This document shows, in pieces, positions 16,461 through 24,778 of a stretch of 64,000 nucleotides of DNA. A program made the translations under genes and the position numbers. Below the pieces are notes generated by a model. It ran no database searches, was not told the origin of the DNA, and saw nothing but the letters and a program-made list of their open reading frames with translations. This DNA is from an uncultured Treponema sp. (lineage in GTDB: Bacteria; Spirochaetota; Spirochaetia; Treponematales; Treponemataceae). Each line of letters starts with the position of its first letter. Within the stretch, counting starts at the first letter, position 1. The DNA is taken from NCBI GenBank assembly GCA_947165895.1, contig CAMVCB010000002.1, positions 124,001 to 188,000 on the forward strand, written 5' to 3'.

Positions 16461-16949
16461 ATGTCAGACTGTATTTATAAAAACGGACTTAATTTTGAAT
16501 GCCAGCGCTGTTCTTTCTGCTGCGGGCATTCGCCTGGCTTTGTTTATCTTTCTCACCGGGATTTAGAGGCTTTCTGTGCTCATTTTGGAATGAGCGAAGT
16601 TGATTTTGCCCGAAAATATTGCCGCTGGGCCGATTATTATTACGGGAAACAGGTGCTGGCGCTGCTGGAAAAAGAAAATTTTGACTGCATTTTGTGGGAA
16701 AAAGGCTGTTCTGCCTACCAGGCCCGTCCCCTTCAGTGTTCAACCTATCCCTTCTGGAGCTGGATGGTAGCTGACCAAAAGACCTGGAATGAATGTGCGG
16801 CAGACTGCCCCGGCATGAATAAGGGCCGCAGGTGGACTTTTGAAGAAATTGATGCCCAGAAGCGGCGTTATGACGCAAACATTCCGCTTGAAAGAGGGCA
16901 GTTTGAGACCATGTTTAGCGGCGGTCAGAGGATTGAACTGGGAGATTAG
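16461..16949 (+). CDS. YkgJ-family cysteine cluster protein
   Basis: About 162 residues from ATG 16461, which has a GAGGA Shine-Dalgarno; a longer reading from 16419 would run through the ATCTGTG repeat and is rejected. The N-terminal CQRCSFCCG, the central CSAYQARPLQCSTYPFW and the later CAADCPG give the spaced cysteines that define the YkgJ/zinc- or iron-cluster family (PF03692). Function is unknown. Its stop abuts the stop of the convergent methyltransferase gene with no terminator between them. Confidence 0.85.
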   Translation: MSDCIYKNGLNFECQRCSFCCGHSPGFVYLSHRDLEAFCAHFGMSEVDFARKYCRWADYYYGKQVLALLEKENFDCILWEKGCSAYQARPLQCSTYPFWSWMVADQKTWNECAADCPGMNKGRRWTFEEIDAQKRRYDANIPLERGQFETMFSGGQRIELGD

Positions 16950-18155
16950 TTACTGCCGGTAAATTTCCGGCGCGAGCGACAGTGAGCTTACAATTGAAGG
17001 GGCGCTGTGGTCGCAGGAAGTGTCACTTACGTCCCCCGCGCTGCCGGTGCCGGCTCCCGCCTGTTCAGCTTTCTTTACCGCGCGAATCAAAATATTCTTT
17101 GGCGTGTGCTCCATATCGATGAATTCCATAAGCTGAACCGAATATCCCTGATCTTCAAGCCACTGGCCGCGGAGAGAATCTGTGAGCAGGGCAGAAAAGC
17201 GTTCCCTGATAAGGCCGTATTTTAGAAGCGGCGCAAAGTCTGAACTTTTGAGTTCCGATTTTTTTTCAGCCGGAAGATTTTGCAGCTGGCTGTTTATCTG
17301 GTGCTGGCAGCAGGGAACGCTTAGGATTGCTTTTGCTCCCCGCTGACAGGCGTATTTCAGGGCAAAATCTGTTGCTGTGTCGCAGGCGTGAAGGGTGATT
17401 ACGATATCCGGGGACTTTTCGCCGGAATAGTCGCTGATGTTTCCGGTGTGAAAAATAAGATTTTTTAAGCCCAGCTTTTTTGTGATTTCATTGCAGTAGG
17501 CAATTACGTCTTTTTTTAAGTCCAGACCTTCTATCTGGCAGGGAATATGTCGGATTTCTGTAAGAAGATAATGTACCGCAAAGGTGAGGTAAGATTTTCC
17601 GCATCCGAAGTCTGCAATTCTTACGGGGCTCTGGTCGCCGCCTGCATTTTTGAGCTTTGTTACGTCAGTTAAAATATCATCGATGAATTCAAGAAAGCGG
17701 TTTATCTGGCGGAATTTGTCGTATTTTGATGAAATGACTTTTCCTTCCGAATTCATTACGCCCAGCAGAACTAAAAATGGAACGGGACTTCCTTCTTCAA
17801 TAAGGTAATTTTTTTTCTTTTCTGAAAGAGTTTCTGTTTTTGGCTTTAATTTGATGGCCAGCTTCTTTGAAAGCCTTGTGATTTTTCCTTTTTTATTTGC
17901 AAGTATTGTGATTTCTTCGTCTTCGGTACGTTTTACGCAGTTTTTAAAAGTTTTTCCTGCCTGTTCTTCTATAAAATCTTCTGCTTCTTTTTCTGAAAAA
18001 TGCCTGTGAAAAACCTGTTTGTCTGTAAAAAACTCGGCGAAGTAAGTGGCGCCGCCTGCACCCGAGCTTGCTGTAATTTTGATTTTTGTGTATGGCTTTC
18101 CAAGGACGGATTCTACGGTAGAAGATGGTTTTGATAATGTGGCAGATATAAGCAT
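16950..18155 (-). CDS. SAM-dependent methyltransferase (Methyltransf_32-like)
   Basis: 401 residues. The SAM-binding motif IADFGCGKSYLTFAVHYLL (about residues 182-200) and the downstream DIVITLHACDTATDFAL and LSVPCCQHQ blocks match the Methyltransf_32 (PF13679) group. The N-terminal 150 residues are a basic domain that may bind RNA, and the C-terminus is low-complexity. The start at 18155 has TATATT at 18167-18162, six nt upstream, so its promoter lies back-to-back with that of parA in only 43 bp. Confidence 0.83.
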   Translation of the reverse strand: MLISATLSKPSSTVESVLGKPYTKIKITASSGAGGATYFAEFFTDKQVFHRHFSEKEAEDFIEEQAGKTFKNCVKRTEDEEITILANKKGKITRLSKKLAIKLKPKTETLSEKKKNYLIEEGSPVPFLVLLGVMNSEGKVISSKYDKFRQINRFLEFIDDILTDVTKLKNAGGDQSPVRIADFGCGKSYLTFAVHYLLTEIRHIPCQIEGLDLKKDVIAYCNEITKKLGLKNLIFHTGNISDYSGEKSPDIVITLHACDTATDFALKYACQRGAKAILSVPCCQHQINSQLQNLPAEKKSELKSSDFAPLLKYGLIRERFSALLTDSLRGQWLEDQGYSVQLMEFIDMEHTPKNILIRAVKKAEQAGAGTGSAGDVSDTSCDHSAPSIVSSLSLAPEIYRQ

Positions 18156-18198
18156 TCTTCTAATATACTAATTTTACAAAAAATGTTATACTAATTTT

Positions 18199-18954
18199 AT
18201 GGCTAAGACTATTGTTTTTGTAAATCAGAAGGGTGGAGTTGGAAAAACAACTTCTGCCATAAATATCGGGGCTTATATTGCTCTTGCCGGAAAAAAAGTT
18301 CTTCTTGTAGATTTTGACTCGCAGGGAAATATGTCCAGCGGTGTAGGAGTTTCTCAGGATAAGCCGACTATTTATGAACTTCTGGCTGGTCAGATTGATG
18401 CAAAAGACGCTGTAAAACACACGGGGATTGAAAATCTTGATGCAATCAGTGCTTCGCTGGATTTGTCTGGTGCGGCAATCGAGCTTGTAGATCAGGAAAA
18501 CCGCGAATTCTTCTTGAAAAATGCCCTTGAGCCTTTGAGAGCTTCTTATGATTATATAATGATTGACTGTCCTCCTTCTCTGGGAATCCTTACTTTGAAT
18601 GGTCTTGCCGCTGCTGATACTGTACTTGTTCCGATGCAGTGTGAGTATTTTGCCCTGGAAGGTATTACCCTCCTCCTTCAGACTGTTGAAAAGGTTCAGA
18701 AGGAAATAAATCCGTCGCTTACTATCGGCGGTATTTTCTTTACTATGTATGATTCACGCACCCGCCTTGCCCAGGATGTAGTAATGCAGGTTAAATCTTA
18801 TTTTAAGGAAGTTGTTTTCAATACAATTATTCCGCGCAACGTAAGACTTTCCGAAGCCCCTTCTCACGGACTTCCAATCTGCAAATATGACCCTTCCTGT
18901 GTAGGTGCCCGTAGCTATGAAAAACTTGCGGAAGAGGTAATCAGACGTGGCTAA
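18199..18954 (+). CDS. parA: Chromosome partitioning ATPase ParA/Soj
   Basis: 251 residues, typical of chromosomal Soj. The deviant Walker A is KGGVGKTT at residues 11-18 with the signature lysine, Walker A' is VDFDSQGN, and Walker B is YIMIDCPPSLG. It works with ParB bound at parS to segregate the origin region. It overlaps parB by eight bases. TATACT at 18187-18192 is six nt from the ATG and there is no Shine-Dalgarno, so it is probably leaderless. No parS-like site (TGTTTCACGTGAAACA) is seen close by. Confidence 0.95.
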   Translation: MAKTIVFVNQKGGVGKTTSAINIGAYIALAGKKVLLVDFDSQGNMSSGVGVSQDKPTIYELLAGQIDAKDAVKHTGIENLDAISASLDLSGAAIELVDQENREFFLKNALEPLRASYDYIMIDCPPSLGILTLNGLAAADTVLVPMQCEYFALEGITLLLQTVEKVQKEINPSLTIGGIFFTMYDSRTRLAQDVVMQVKSYFKEVVFNTIIPRNVRLSEAPSHGLPICKYDPSCVGARSYEKLAEEVIRRG

Positions 18955-19897
18955 ACCAACAGGATTAGGAAAAGGACTTGGAGCTCTCCTTAAGGAGACT
19001 TCTGTTTCACCGGCCTCAGTAACTTCGGTCGGTGCTTTAAAGACAAAGACTGCATCTCAGGGGAATCTTCCCGATTGTATTGAAGTTGATGAAAACGGTG
19101 GTCTTTGGATTGACCCGGCCCTTTTGATTCCTAATCCCCAGCAGCCTCGTGTTGAATTTAACCAGAAACAGCTTGAAGAGCTTGCTGAATCGATTAAGGT
19201 GAACGGCATTTTGCAGCCTATTATCATTGAGCAGGCTAACGAAAAAGAATTTTATATTATTGCGGGTGAACGACGAACCCGTGCTTCCCGTCTTGCGGGC
19301 CTTACAAAAGTTCCTGTTCAGCTTAGAAAATTTGATGAGCAGCAGAAGCTGGAAATGGCTCTTATTGAGAACATTCAGCGAACTGACTTAAACCCTATAG
19401 AAGAAGCCATGGCTTACCGCAATCTTGTTCAGATGAGTGATTTGACTCAGGAAGAGGTTGCAAAGAGGGTTGGAAAGGCGCGCACAACTGTTGCAAACTC
19501 TATCCGTCTTTTGAACCTGCCGGAAGATATTCAGAAATCCCTTGCTGCAGGTCAGATTACTTCCGGTCATGCCCGTGCCCTTTTAATGGTAAAATCAGAT
19601 TCTGATATGCGCGTTATGTATGGAAAGATTCTGGGTTCAGGACTTTCTGTACGTGAAGCTGAAGCTATGGCTGATGCCTTTAATAACGGTGGTCGTGCAA
19701 GTGCGGCTAAAAAAGCAAAAAAGGCTGCCAAAAAGGATCCTGATGTAGCTTTGTTCGAACAGCAGCTGAAAAATCTTTTTGGTGTGCGCGGAATTACGCT
19801 GAACGGTACAATCGATAAGGGCAGTATTGTGATTGAATACAGCTCGAAAAATGATTTTGACCGCATCTGCGATATATTGAAGCTGGAAAGTAATTAG
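18947..19897 (+). CDS. parB: Chromosome partitioning protein ParB/Spo0J
   Basis: 316 residues. The N-terminus (KPTGLGKGLGALL) is the ParA-stimulating peptide with basic residues. Next come the CTP-binding ParB/sulfiredoxin domain (IPNPQQPRVEFN, IIAGERRTRASRLAGL, IENIQRTDLNPIEEA) and the parS-reading helix-turn-helix (LTQEEVAKRVGKARTTVANSIRLL, about residues 163-186). A Lys/Ala linker leads to the dimerisation domain. It is translated from inside the end of parA. Confidence 0.95.
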   Translation: MAKPTGLGKGLGALLKETSVSPASVTSVGALKTKTASQGNLPDCIEVDENGGLWIDPALLIPNPQQPRVEFNQKQLEELAESIKVNGILQPIIIEQANEKEFYIIAGERRTRASRLAGLTKVPVQLRKFDEQQKLEMALIENIQRTDLNPIEEAMAYRNLVQMSDLTQEEVAKRVGKARTTVANSIRLLNLPEDIQKSLAAGQITSGHARALLMVKSDSDMRVMYGKILGSGLSVREAEAMADAFNNGGRASAAKKAKKAAKKDPDVALFEQQLKNLFGVRGITLNGTIDKGSIVIEYSSKNDFDRICDILKLESN

Positions 19898-19912
19898 AAA
19901 TTAATTGATACA

Positions 19913-20070
19913 TTATAAAAATGCGCGAGGGAGAAAAGCGTGGGGCAAAAACACTTATTGTGTGGCTGCCGCGTGAGCGGCAGGTCTGATAGTTACTTTA
20001 CCACACAATACGTGTAGCGCGATATCGCGCGGTTTTGAACCACGCTTTTCGACCGGGAGCATTTTTATAA
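19913..20070. repeat. 158-nt multi-branched inverted-repeat element
   Basis: Outer arms TTATAAAAATGC (19913-19924) and 20059-20070 are a perfect 12-bp inverted repeat. A second arm pair GAAAAGCGTGG/CCACGCTTTTC (11 bp) and a third pair CACTTATTGTGTGG/CCACACAATACGTG (13 of 14) are nested inside. Two local hairpins close the structure: CTGCCGC-gtga-GCGGCAG, and GCGCGAT directly followed by ATCGCGC. The element fills the gap between the convergent parB and M18 peptidase genes and could be a structured RNA, a bidirectional terminator or a MITE-like repeat. Confidence 0.7.
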
Positions 20071-20076
20071 GGCAGG

Positions 20077-21426
20077 TTATTTTATCTGCAGGAAAGCCTT
20101 ATAGCCTTCATACAGCTGGCTTAAATCTTCCTTATTTGTAATTTCCCATGGGGCGTGCATGCTGAGCACTGCAATTCCGGCGTCCAGAACGTTCATTCCG
20201 TATTTTGCGGCATGGTAGGCAATTGTTCCGCCGCCGCCCTGGTCTACTTTTCCAAGTTCACAAAGCTGGTAGCTTATTTTTTTATCGTCCATAGCGGCAC
20301 GGATTTTTGCGATGAACTCAGGGTTTGCATCGCTGGCACCTGATTTTCCCCGGCTTCCTGTAAATTTCTGGAAGGCAATTCCGCCGCCCAGAAGGCTTGA
20401 GTTTTCCTTGTCATAAAGGCCCGGATTCATAGGGTCGTATGCGGCATTTACGTCGCTTGAAAGCATATTTGAGTTTGCAAGACAGCGGCGCAAAGTAAGC
20501 TCGCTGTAAGAATCTTCCGTACGGGCAATAATTTCCGCAACAAAATTTTCAAAAAGATTGCTTGCCATGCCTGTTGCACCCACACTTCCGATTTCTTCCT
20601 TGTCTACACAGAGACAGCAGTTTGTGCGCTCGTCTGCCTGGCTGTCCAGAAGGGCCGCAAGGGAAGTAAAGGCGCAGGAACGGTCGTCCTGGCCGTAGCC
20701 AAGAATCATTGAGCGGTCAAGACCAAGGTCGCGGGAAAACCCTGCCGGAACAATTTCCAGCTCGGCAGAATTGAAATCATTTTCTTCAATGCCGTATTTT
20801 TCTTTCAGAAGCTCAAGAATAAGCTTTTTGCTCTTTTCCTTTGCGTCTTTTTTTTCATCCTTGCTGGCATCTTTTTTTACCGGCACAGAAGAACCCATAA
20901 TCAGATCCAGGTCTTCGCCGGTAATAAATTCTGAAGCCTTTTTCTGAACCTGTTCCTGGGCAAGGTGAGGCAGAATGTCGGAAATGCAGAAAACAGGATC
21001 TGCTTCGTCTTCCCCGATTACAACATTTACGATGCTGCCGTCTTTTTTGCAGACAAGACCGTGAATCGCAAGGGGCAGGGTTGTCCACTGGTATTTTTTA
21101 ATGCCGCCGTAGTAGTGGGTGTTGAGATATGTGATGTTGTCTTTTTCGTAAAGGGGGTTCTGTTTTGCATCCAGACGGGGAGAATCAATATGAGCTCCAA
21201 GAATGTTCATTCCCTCTTCAATTTTTCCGCTTCCAATCTCAAAAAGGCCAATAGCCTTGTTCATCTTTGTGATGTAAACCTTGTCACCTTTTTTAAGCTT
21301 TTTAAATTCAGAAATATCTTTATAGCCTTTAGCCTTTGCACTCTCAATAATCTGAGCTACACATTCACGCTCAGTTTTTCCCTTATCTAGGAAAGTTTTG
21401 TAATCACTTATTAATTTTTCGTTCAT
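20077..21426 (-). CDS. M18-family aminopeptidase (aspartyl aminopeptidase type)
   Basis: About 449 residues from ATG 21426, which has an AGAGGA Shine-Dalgarno; a longer in-frame reading to 21633 would add a hydrophobic stretch from AT-rich leader DNA and is rejected. Zinc-binding blocks of M18 peptidases are visible: GAHIDSPRLDAK (first His/Asp), CVDKEEIGSVGATG, SSDVNAAYDP and the C-terminal SMHAPWEITNKEDL. The family removes N-terminal acidic or neutral residues in the cytoplasm. A Lys/Asp-rich insertion (SVPVKKDASKDEKKDAKEKS) is unusual but in a loop position. No terminator of its own is visible besides the structured element at 19913-20070. Confidence 0.88.
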   Translation of the reverse strand: MNEKLISDYKTFLDKGKTERECVAQIIESAKAKGYKDISEFKKLKKGDKVYITKMNKAIGLFEIGSGKIEEGMNILGAHIDSPRLDAKQNPLYEKDNITYLNTHYYGGIKKYQWTTLPLAIHGLVCKKDGSIVNVVIGEDEADPVFCISDILPHLAQEQVQKKASEFITGEDLDLIMGSSVPVKKDASKDEKKDAKEKSKKLILELLKEKYGIEENDFNSAELEIVPAGFSRDLGLDRSMILGYGQDDRSCAFTSLAALLDSQADERTNCCLCVDKEEIGSVGATGMASNLFENFVAEIIARTEDSYSELTLRRCLANSNMLSSDVNAAYDPMNPGLYDKENSSLLGGGIAFQKFTGSRGKSGASDANPEFIAKIRAAMDDKKISYQLCELGKVDQGGGGTIAYHAAKYGMNVLDAGIAVLSMHAPWEITNKEDLSQLYEGYKAFLQIK

Positions 21427-21603
21427 CGTATCCTCTAAAAAATCTTTGTTAGTCTCTATTAATATAGAAAAAAAAGAAGGATAGGGCAAGTAAAGTAAAA
21501 AAAATGTAAAAACAGACAAAAAAAGTTGCGGAAGTGCTTTTTTTTGTATAGTGAAAATTAGATAAGAAATATTTATTCTTTTTCTTATCCGGGAAAAAAA
21601 ACA

Positions 21604-21629
21604 GCGCGGGAAAGAATTTAAGCCCGCGC
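21604..21629 (+). promoter_or_regulatory. GC-rich hairpin in the leader of the lipoprotein gene
   Basis: GCGCGGG (21604-21610) pairs perfectly with CCCGCGC (21623-21629), ending four nt before the AGGAG Shine-Dalgarno of the gene at 21647. In this AT-rich leader it may protect the mRNA 5' end or tune translation. Confidence 0.5.
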
Positions 21630-21646
21630 ACACAGGAGTTTATTAA

Positions 21647-22591
21647 ATGAAAAAGTTTTTAAAACTTTGTCTGGCCGTAGCCGCTCTGGCTACTATGTTT
21701 GGTTTTGCTTCTTGCTCGAATGGCAGCAGTGATGATTCAACAACGACACCTGCAACAAAAGAAGTTTCAGTTAAGACAAGAACTGTAAAAATCGGTGAAA
21801 CAGAGTATGTTTATACTGAAACTGATGGAAAAGTTGATGCAACTGACAAAGTAAAAGTTGGCGAGGACGGAAGTATTACAGTTACAACAGCAGACGGAAG
21901 TAAGGTTACCCTCAGCAAAGACGGAAAGACAATTACTTATACAGATAAAAACGGTAAAGTTTACACTGGTCAGCTTGGTGGAGAAAGCATTACCTTGAAA
22001 TCTGAAGATGGAACTGAAGTTACAGCAAGTGCGGCAGAAAAAACAGAGAAAAAGACTGTGCCTACTACAACACCAGCTGTAACTCCTGCTGCAACAGGAA
22101 CTGCAAGTGACGCTGCTGCAACTCTTACAATTCCAACACGTGCAGAACTTACAGGAAAAATTTTTATAAAATCTGACAGTGGTAAGCCTAAAAAGACATA
22201 TACATTCGCAGCCGATAGTATTACTGGAGTTTATCATAAAGATGGAACTACAAATACAAATGTATATTTCGATGAAGCAAATGCTGTATTGGACAGTTCT
22301 TATACAATCCGTAAAGCTGGAAAAGTATATGTAATGTTCGATGCAAGCAAACCTAAACAGGAAAGAGTTTCTGGAACAGGTCTGTTTACAACTTGGAAAA
22401 GATCAGATAAAACTGATACTGTAACTCTTAAAGCTGATGGTACGTTAATTGCAACTCATGATGGTACACCATTTACTGGAACATTTAAAAATGAAAATGG
22501 AATACTTGAATTTACTGTACCTGGTCAAAGAGTATGGACAAATCTTTATGATGGCACAAATATCATAGACATTGAATGTAAAGTAGAATAG
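21647..22591 (+). CDS. Lipoprotein of unknown function, 314 aa
   Basis: The signal peptide MKKFLKLCLAVAALATMFGFASC ends in a lipobox with Cys23, followed by a Ser/Asp/Thr-rich tether. Residues about 40-130 are a charged beta-rich region with repeated G-x-T/V-x-T strands. A Thr/Pro/Ala linker (about 135-160) leads to a C-terminal domain of about 140 residues (LTGKIFIKSDSGKPKKTYTF... to the end) that looks like a lipocalin- or avidin-like beta domain. I do not recognise the family. It has an AGGAG Shine-Dalgarno, a leader hairpin and a terminator at 22626-22660, so it is monocistronic and likely well expressed. Confidence 0.78.
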   Translation: MKKFLKLCLAVAALATMFGFASCSNGSSDDSTTTPATKEVSVKTRTVKIGETEYVYTETDGKVDATDKVKVGEDGSITVTTADGSKVTLSKDGKTITYTDKNGKVYTGQLGGESITLKSEDGTEVTASAAEKTEKKTVPTTTPAVTPAATGTASDAAATLTIPTRAELTGKIFIKSDSGKPKKTYTFAADSITGVYHKDGTTNTNVYFDEANAVLDSSYTIRKAGKVYVMFDASKPKQERVSGTGLFTTWKRSDKTDTVTLKADGTLIATHDGTPFTGTFKNENGILEFTVPGQRVWTNLYDGTNIIDIECKVE

Positions 22592-22625
22592 ATATTTAAT
22601 AATAAAATCTTAAGCATTTAATTCA

Positions 22626-22660
22626 GCCGCACGGACTATGTTCCGTGTGGCAATTTTTTT
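22626..22660 (+). terminator. Terminator after the lipoprotein gene
   Basis: Stem GCCGCACGG (22626-22634) with CCGTGTGGC (22643-22651), one G-U pair, then AA and seven T residues. Confidence 0.9.
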
Positions 22661-22675
22661 CCCCTTTTAAAAACA

Positions 22676-22738
22676 GGAGCCCGTTAGGGCGACCCACAAT
22701 GCTACGCACCTGCTTGCATTGTGCGTGTGACACCTCAT
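22676..22738. repeat. Hairpin-rich GC element upstream of the NUDIX gene
   Basis: Contains GCCC-gtta-GGGC and the larger CACAATGC/GCATTGTG inverted repeat around a central loop. No coding potential is apparent. It resembles the other GC-rich intergenic patches of the window in composition but not in exact sequence. Confidence 0.4.
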
Positions 22739-22783
22739 CTTCCCGCTCTGCCCACTCTCCCCAAAATCCGCTATAATACCCCT

Positions 22784-23464
22784 ATGAAAAACGACTTCAA
22801 CCTCTGCCCTATGTGCGGCAGTAAAAATATCCAGAATAAAAATGACCGCAAATGGTTCTGCCCGGACTGCGGCTTTGACCTTTACTGCAATGTTGCGGCC
22901 TCTGTTGGCGTCCTGATTTTTGACGACGACAAGAACTTTCTTTTTGAAAAACGCGCCAAAGAACCAAAAAAAGGCCTCTGGACCCAGCCTGGCGGCTTTA
23001 TAGATGCAGACGAAAGTGCCGAAGAGGCTGTAGAGCGTGAATGCCTGGAAGAGCTTGGCGCCCGCGTCACAGATATCCGCTATCTTGGTTCTTACCCCAA
23101 CACCTATGAATACAAAAACATCACCTACAAAACCTGCGACATGTTTTTTACGGCAAAAATCGCCGGAGAATCAGCTGACGGCGGGGAAAGGGGTGCTGTC
23201 AGGGAAGGTGACGGATGCAATGCAGGCAGAAGGGGCCTGAAAAGTCTTGCTGCAAAATTAAATGCCCAGAAAAGCGAGGTAGAAGAGGTAGTCGTTCAAA
23301 AAATAAGCTCTGCCGCCGAAATAGACTCCCTTCCCCTTGCCTTTATTTCCACAAAAAATGCCCTGCGGGACTTTTTTGCCCGGGATAGCGGCAGGGAAGG
23401 TGACTCAGAAGTTTCCACCCGCGGGAGAGATTTTTCAGAAGGAGATGAACTTTTATGGATTTAG
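22784..23464 (+). CDS. NUDIX hydrolase with N-terminal zinc ribbon
   Basis: About 226 residues from ATG 22784; an upstream ATG at 22721 is rejected because it would translate a GC-rich hairpin region and the promoter. A zinc ribbon (CPMCGSKN...FCPDCG) is followed by the NUDIX domain with the full box GGFIDADESAEEAVE-REC-LEELG. This arrangement is typical of NADH pyrophosphatase-like or ADP-ribose-type NUDIX proteins. Two Gly/Arg-rich stretches (about residues 130-150 and near the C-terminus) share the 13-base repeat CAGGGAAGGTGAC and look like later insertions. TATAAT at 22772-22777 is six nt before the ATG with no Shine-Dalgarno. It overlaps the next gene by ten bases. Confidence 0.87.
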   Translation: MKNDFNLCPMCGSKNIQNKNDRKWFCPDCGFDLYCNVAASVGVLIFDDDKNFLFEKRAKEPKKGLWTQPGGFIDADESAEEAVERECLEELGARVTDIRYLGSYPNTYEYKNITYKTCDMFFTAKIAGESADGGERGAVREGDGCNAGRRGLKSLAAKLNAQKSEVEEVVVQKISSAAEIDSLPLAFISTKNALRDFFARDSGREGDSEVSTRGRDFSEGDELLWI

Positions 23465-23985
23465 TTTTTATTTTTATCGCCGCATCTTACGCGCTTTCCC
23501 TAATTCTTTTGCTTTCCATTCCTTTGCGCCGCCGCGCGGTTGCCCTTCGTGCCGGTGACAGGCTTTTTGCAATTCCCGCAAGGAAAATGACTTTTGTAAA
23601 AGCAGCCTTTATAGTTTTTCTCTGCGCCCTGATTATTTACGTTACCAATTCCCGCCTTTTTTCTATTTTTGTCGATGCCGCCTTCTGTGGAACGGCAGTT
23701 TTGGGAATTGAGTTTGCCGCCCGCCAGTTTGCCCTTATGACCATGGGCGGGGCCTGGCAGAATGCTGTAATTGTGGATACAGAAACTCTTCTTTATGATG
23801 AAATTGAAGTTTTCCCGGTTCTGCAGCTGCCCCCTGATGAACAGAAAAACTACAGTGCAAATGTCCTCATCGCCCAGACTAAAAAACGCGGCAGTGTTCA
23901 GCTGATTTTTCCTGACAAAGAAACCTGCCGCAAGGTTCTTGAAGTGATTTTTACCCAGAGACCCGAGCTTAAGCCTCAGGCATAA
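23455..23985 (+). CDS. Membrane protein of unknown function, 176 aa
   Basis: Hydrophobic segments occur at about residues 2-22, 47-65 and 70-90, followed by a cytoplasmic-looking soluble domain of about 85 residues. I do not recognise a family. The start codon lies inside the end of the NUDIX gene and has a GAAGGAG Shine-Dalgarno, so the two are translationally linked. A stem-loop follows the stop. Confidence 0.7.
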   Translation: MDLVFIFIAASYALSLILLLSIPLRRRAVALRAGDRLFAIPARKMTFVKAAFIVFLCALIIYVTNSRLFSIFVDAAFCGTAVLGIEFAARQFALMTMGGAWQNAVIVDTETLLYDEIEVFPVLQLPPDEQKNYSANVLIAQTKKRGSVQLIFPDKETCRKVLEVIFTQRPELKPQA

Positions 23986-24013
23986 AAAAAGGCCAGTCCC
24001 GAAGAACTGGCCT
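23983..24013 (+). terminator. Stem-loop after the NUDIX/membrane-protein unit
   Basis: AGGCCAGT (23990-23997) pairs with ACTGGCCT (24006-24013). An A-run precedes it and no T-run follows, so on the plus strand it is a weak 3' stem-loop, whereas on the minus strand it would be a good terminator. Confidence 0.5.
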
Positions 24014-24301
24014 GGTATATATAATCATCACGGGGCTTTGCCTCTGCGTGATGGAAGGTGCCGTTCCCTGTAAAAGGAGCGGCATTTTCTGTTTTTGGGC
24101 AGTCCCGCCGCAAGCGGCGGTCGCTACGTCCGCCCTTCGCTGTCGCTCACCGTCCTCACTCACTTTGTTCGTTGCGGTCGGCTGCTTCGCAGGGGCTCCC
24201 ATCGCTACTGCGTTTACCAAAGTAAAAACTTTTACTTACAGTTGTAAGTTGGTCTCTAGCTCAAGGTGTATTAGGATCAGGAATGCATTAGAATTTGGTA
24301 A
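24014..24301. other. Gene-free GC-rich repeat zone
   Basis: No coding frame here looks real. It holds a stem-loop TGCCG-TTCC/GGA-CGGCA followed by TTTTCTGTTTTT at about 24058-24098, which could be a plus-strand terminator. A GC-rich patch at about 24100-24205 then begins with CCGCCGCaaGCGGCGG and contains several GTCGCT/CGCTAC-type units. Last comes an AT-rich tail with the small hairpins AGTAAAA/TTTTACT and CTTAC/GTAAG, before the terminator at 24302. A short RNA transcribed rightward and ending at 24338 is possible, but I see no convincing promoter. Confidence 0.4.
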
Positions 24302-24338
24302 AAAAATAAAAAAGCTTTGGACAAGCTTTTTTATTTTT
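24302..24338. terminator. Bidirectional terminator
   Basis: Perfect 16-bp palindrome: AAAAATAAAAAAGCTT (24302-24317) and its complement (24323-24338) around the loop TGGAC. It can terminate in both directions. Confidence 0.85.
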
Positions 24339-24356
24339 GGGCTATTTCATCAGAGC

Positions 24357-24389
24357 AAAAAAGGACAGTCCACTGGACTGTCCTTTTTT
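24357..24389. terminator. Bidirectional terminator downstream of tRNA-Cys
   Basis: Perfect 15-bp arms (24357-24371 and 24375-24389) with GGACAGTCC cores, and A/T runs at both ends. It lies nine nt beyond the 3' end of the minus-strand tRNA gene. Confidence 0.92.
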
Positions 24390-24397
24390 GGCTTCTC

Positions 24398-24469
24398 AGG
24401 TGTGGATTGGAGTTGAACCAACCAATGACGGTTTTGCAGACCGATCCCTTACCGCTTGGGTACCACACC
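24398..24469 (-). tRNA. tRNA-Cys (GCA)
   Basis: A 72-nt cloverleaf reads on the minus strand. The acceptor stem is GGTGTGG/CCACACC with U73, the discriminator expected for cysteine. D stem CCC/GGG has an AAGCGGTAA loop, the anticodon loop CTGCAAA gives anticodon GCA (24437-24435), and the T stem GTTGG/CCAAT has loop TTCAACT. The terminal CCA is not encoded. It is a singleton with its own terminator. Confidence 0.95.
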
Positions 24470-24672
24470 AAAAATTGTGTTGTAAATATAGCATGGAAGT
24501 AAGGTTTTGTCTAGAGTAAATTATGAATAATTTCAGCAAAAAATCAGAATTTTGGAAATTCATATCAATATAAAAAGAAATTTTAGAAATTCGTAAAATT
24601 TTAGTTTACCGCTAATCTAAACCGTGCTACAATAAATTTATTAAAATTGTATTTTTTATTGTAAAATAAAAA

Positions 24673-24701
24673 TTGACACGTGTTGATTAACGTTGTAAGA
24701 T
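24673..24701 (+). promoter_or_regulatory. Strong promoter of the sugar ABC transporter operon
   Basis: Consensus -35 TTGACA (24673-24678), exactly 17 nt, then -10 TAAGAT (24696-24701). This predicts a start near 24708 and a leader of about 70 nt. The spacer contains TGTTGATTAACG, a possible half of a sugar-repressor operator, and GTTTA/TAAAC arms lie upstream at 24607-24625; neither can be assigned to a known regulator. Confidence 0.8.
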
Positions 24702-24778
24702 TTATTTATAAACTAAAAAATACTAATTCATTTATCGGGCTAAATGCCTGACTTGTTCAAAAATAGGAGGATATATTT

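Noticed and set aside
24255..24300. tRNA-like fragment containing CTAGCTCAAGGT
   Set aside because: Only a D-arm-like string is present; no acceptor, anticodon or T arms can be assembled.
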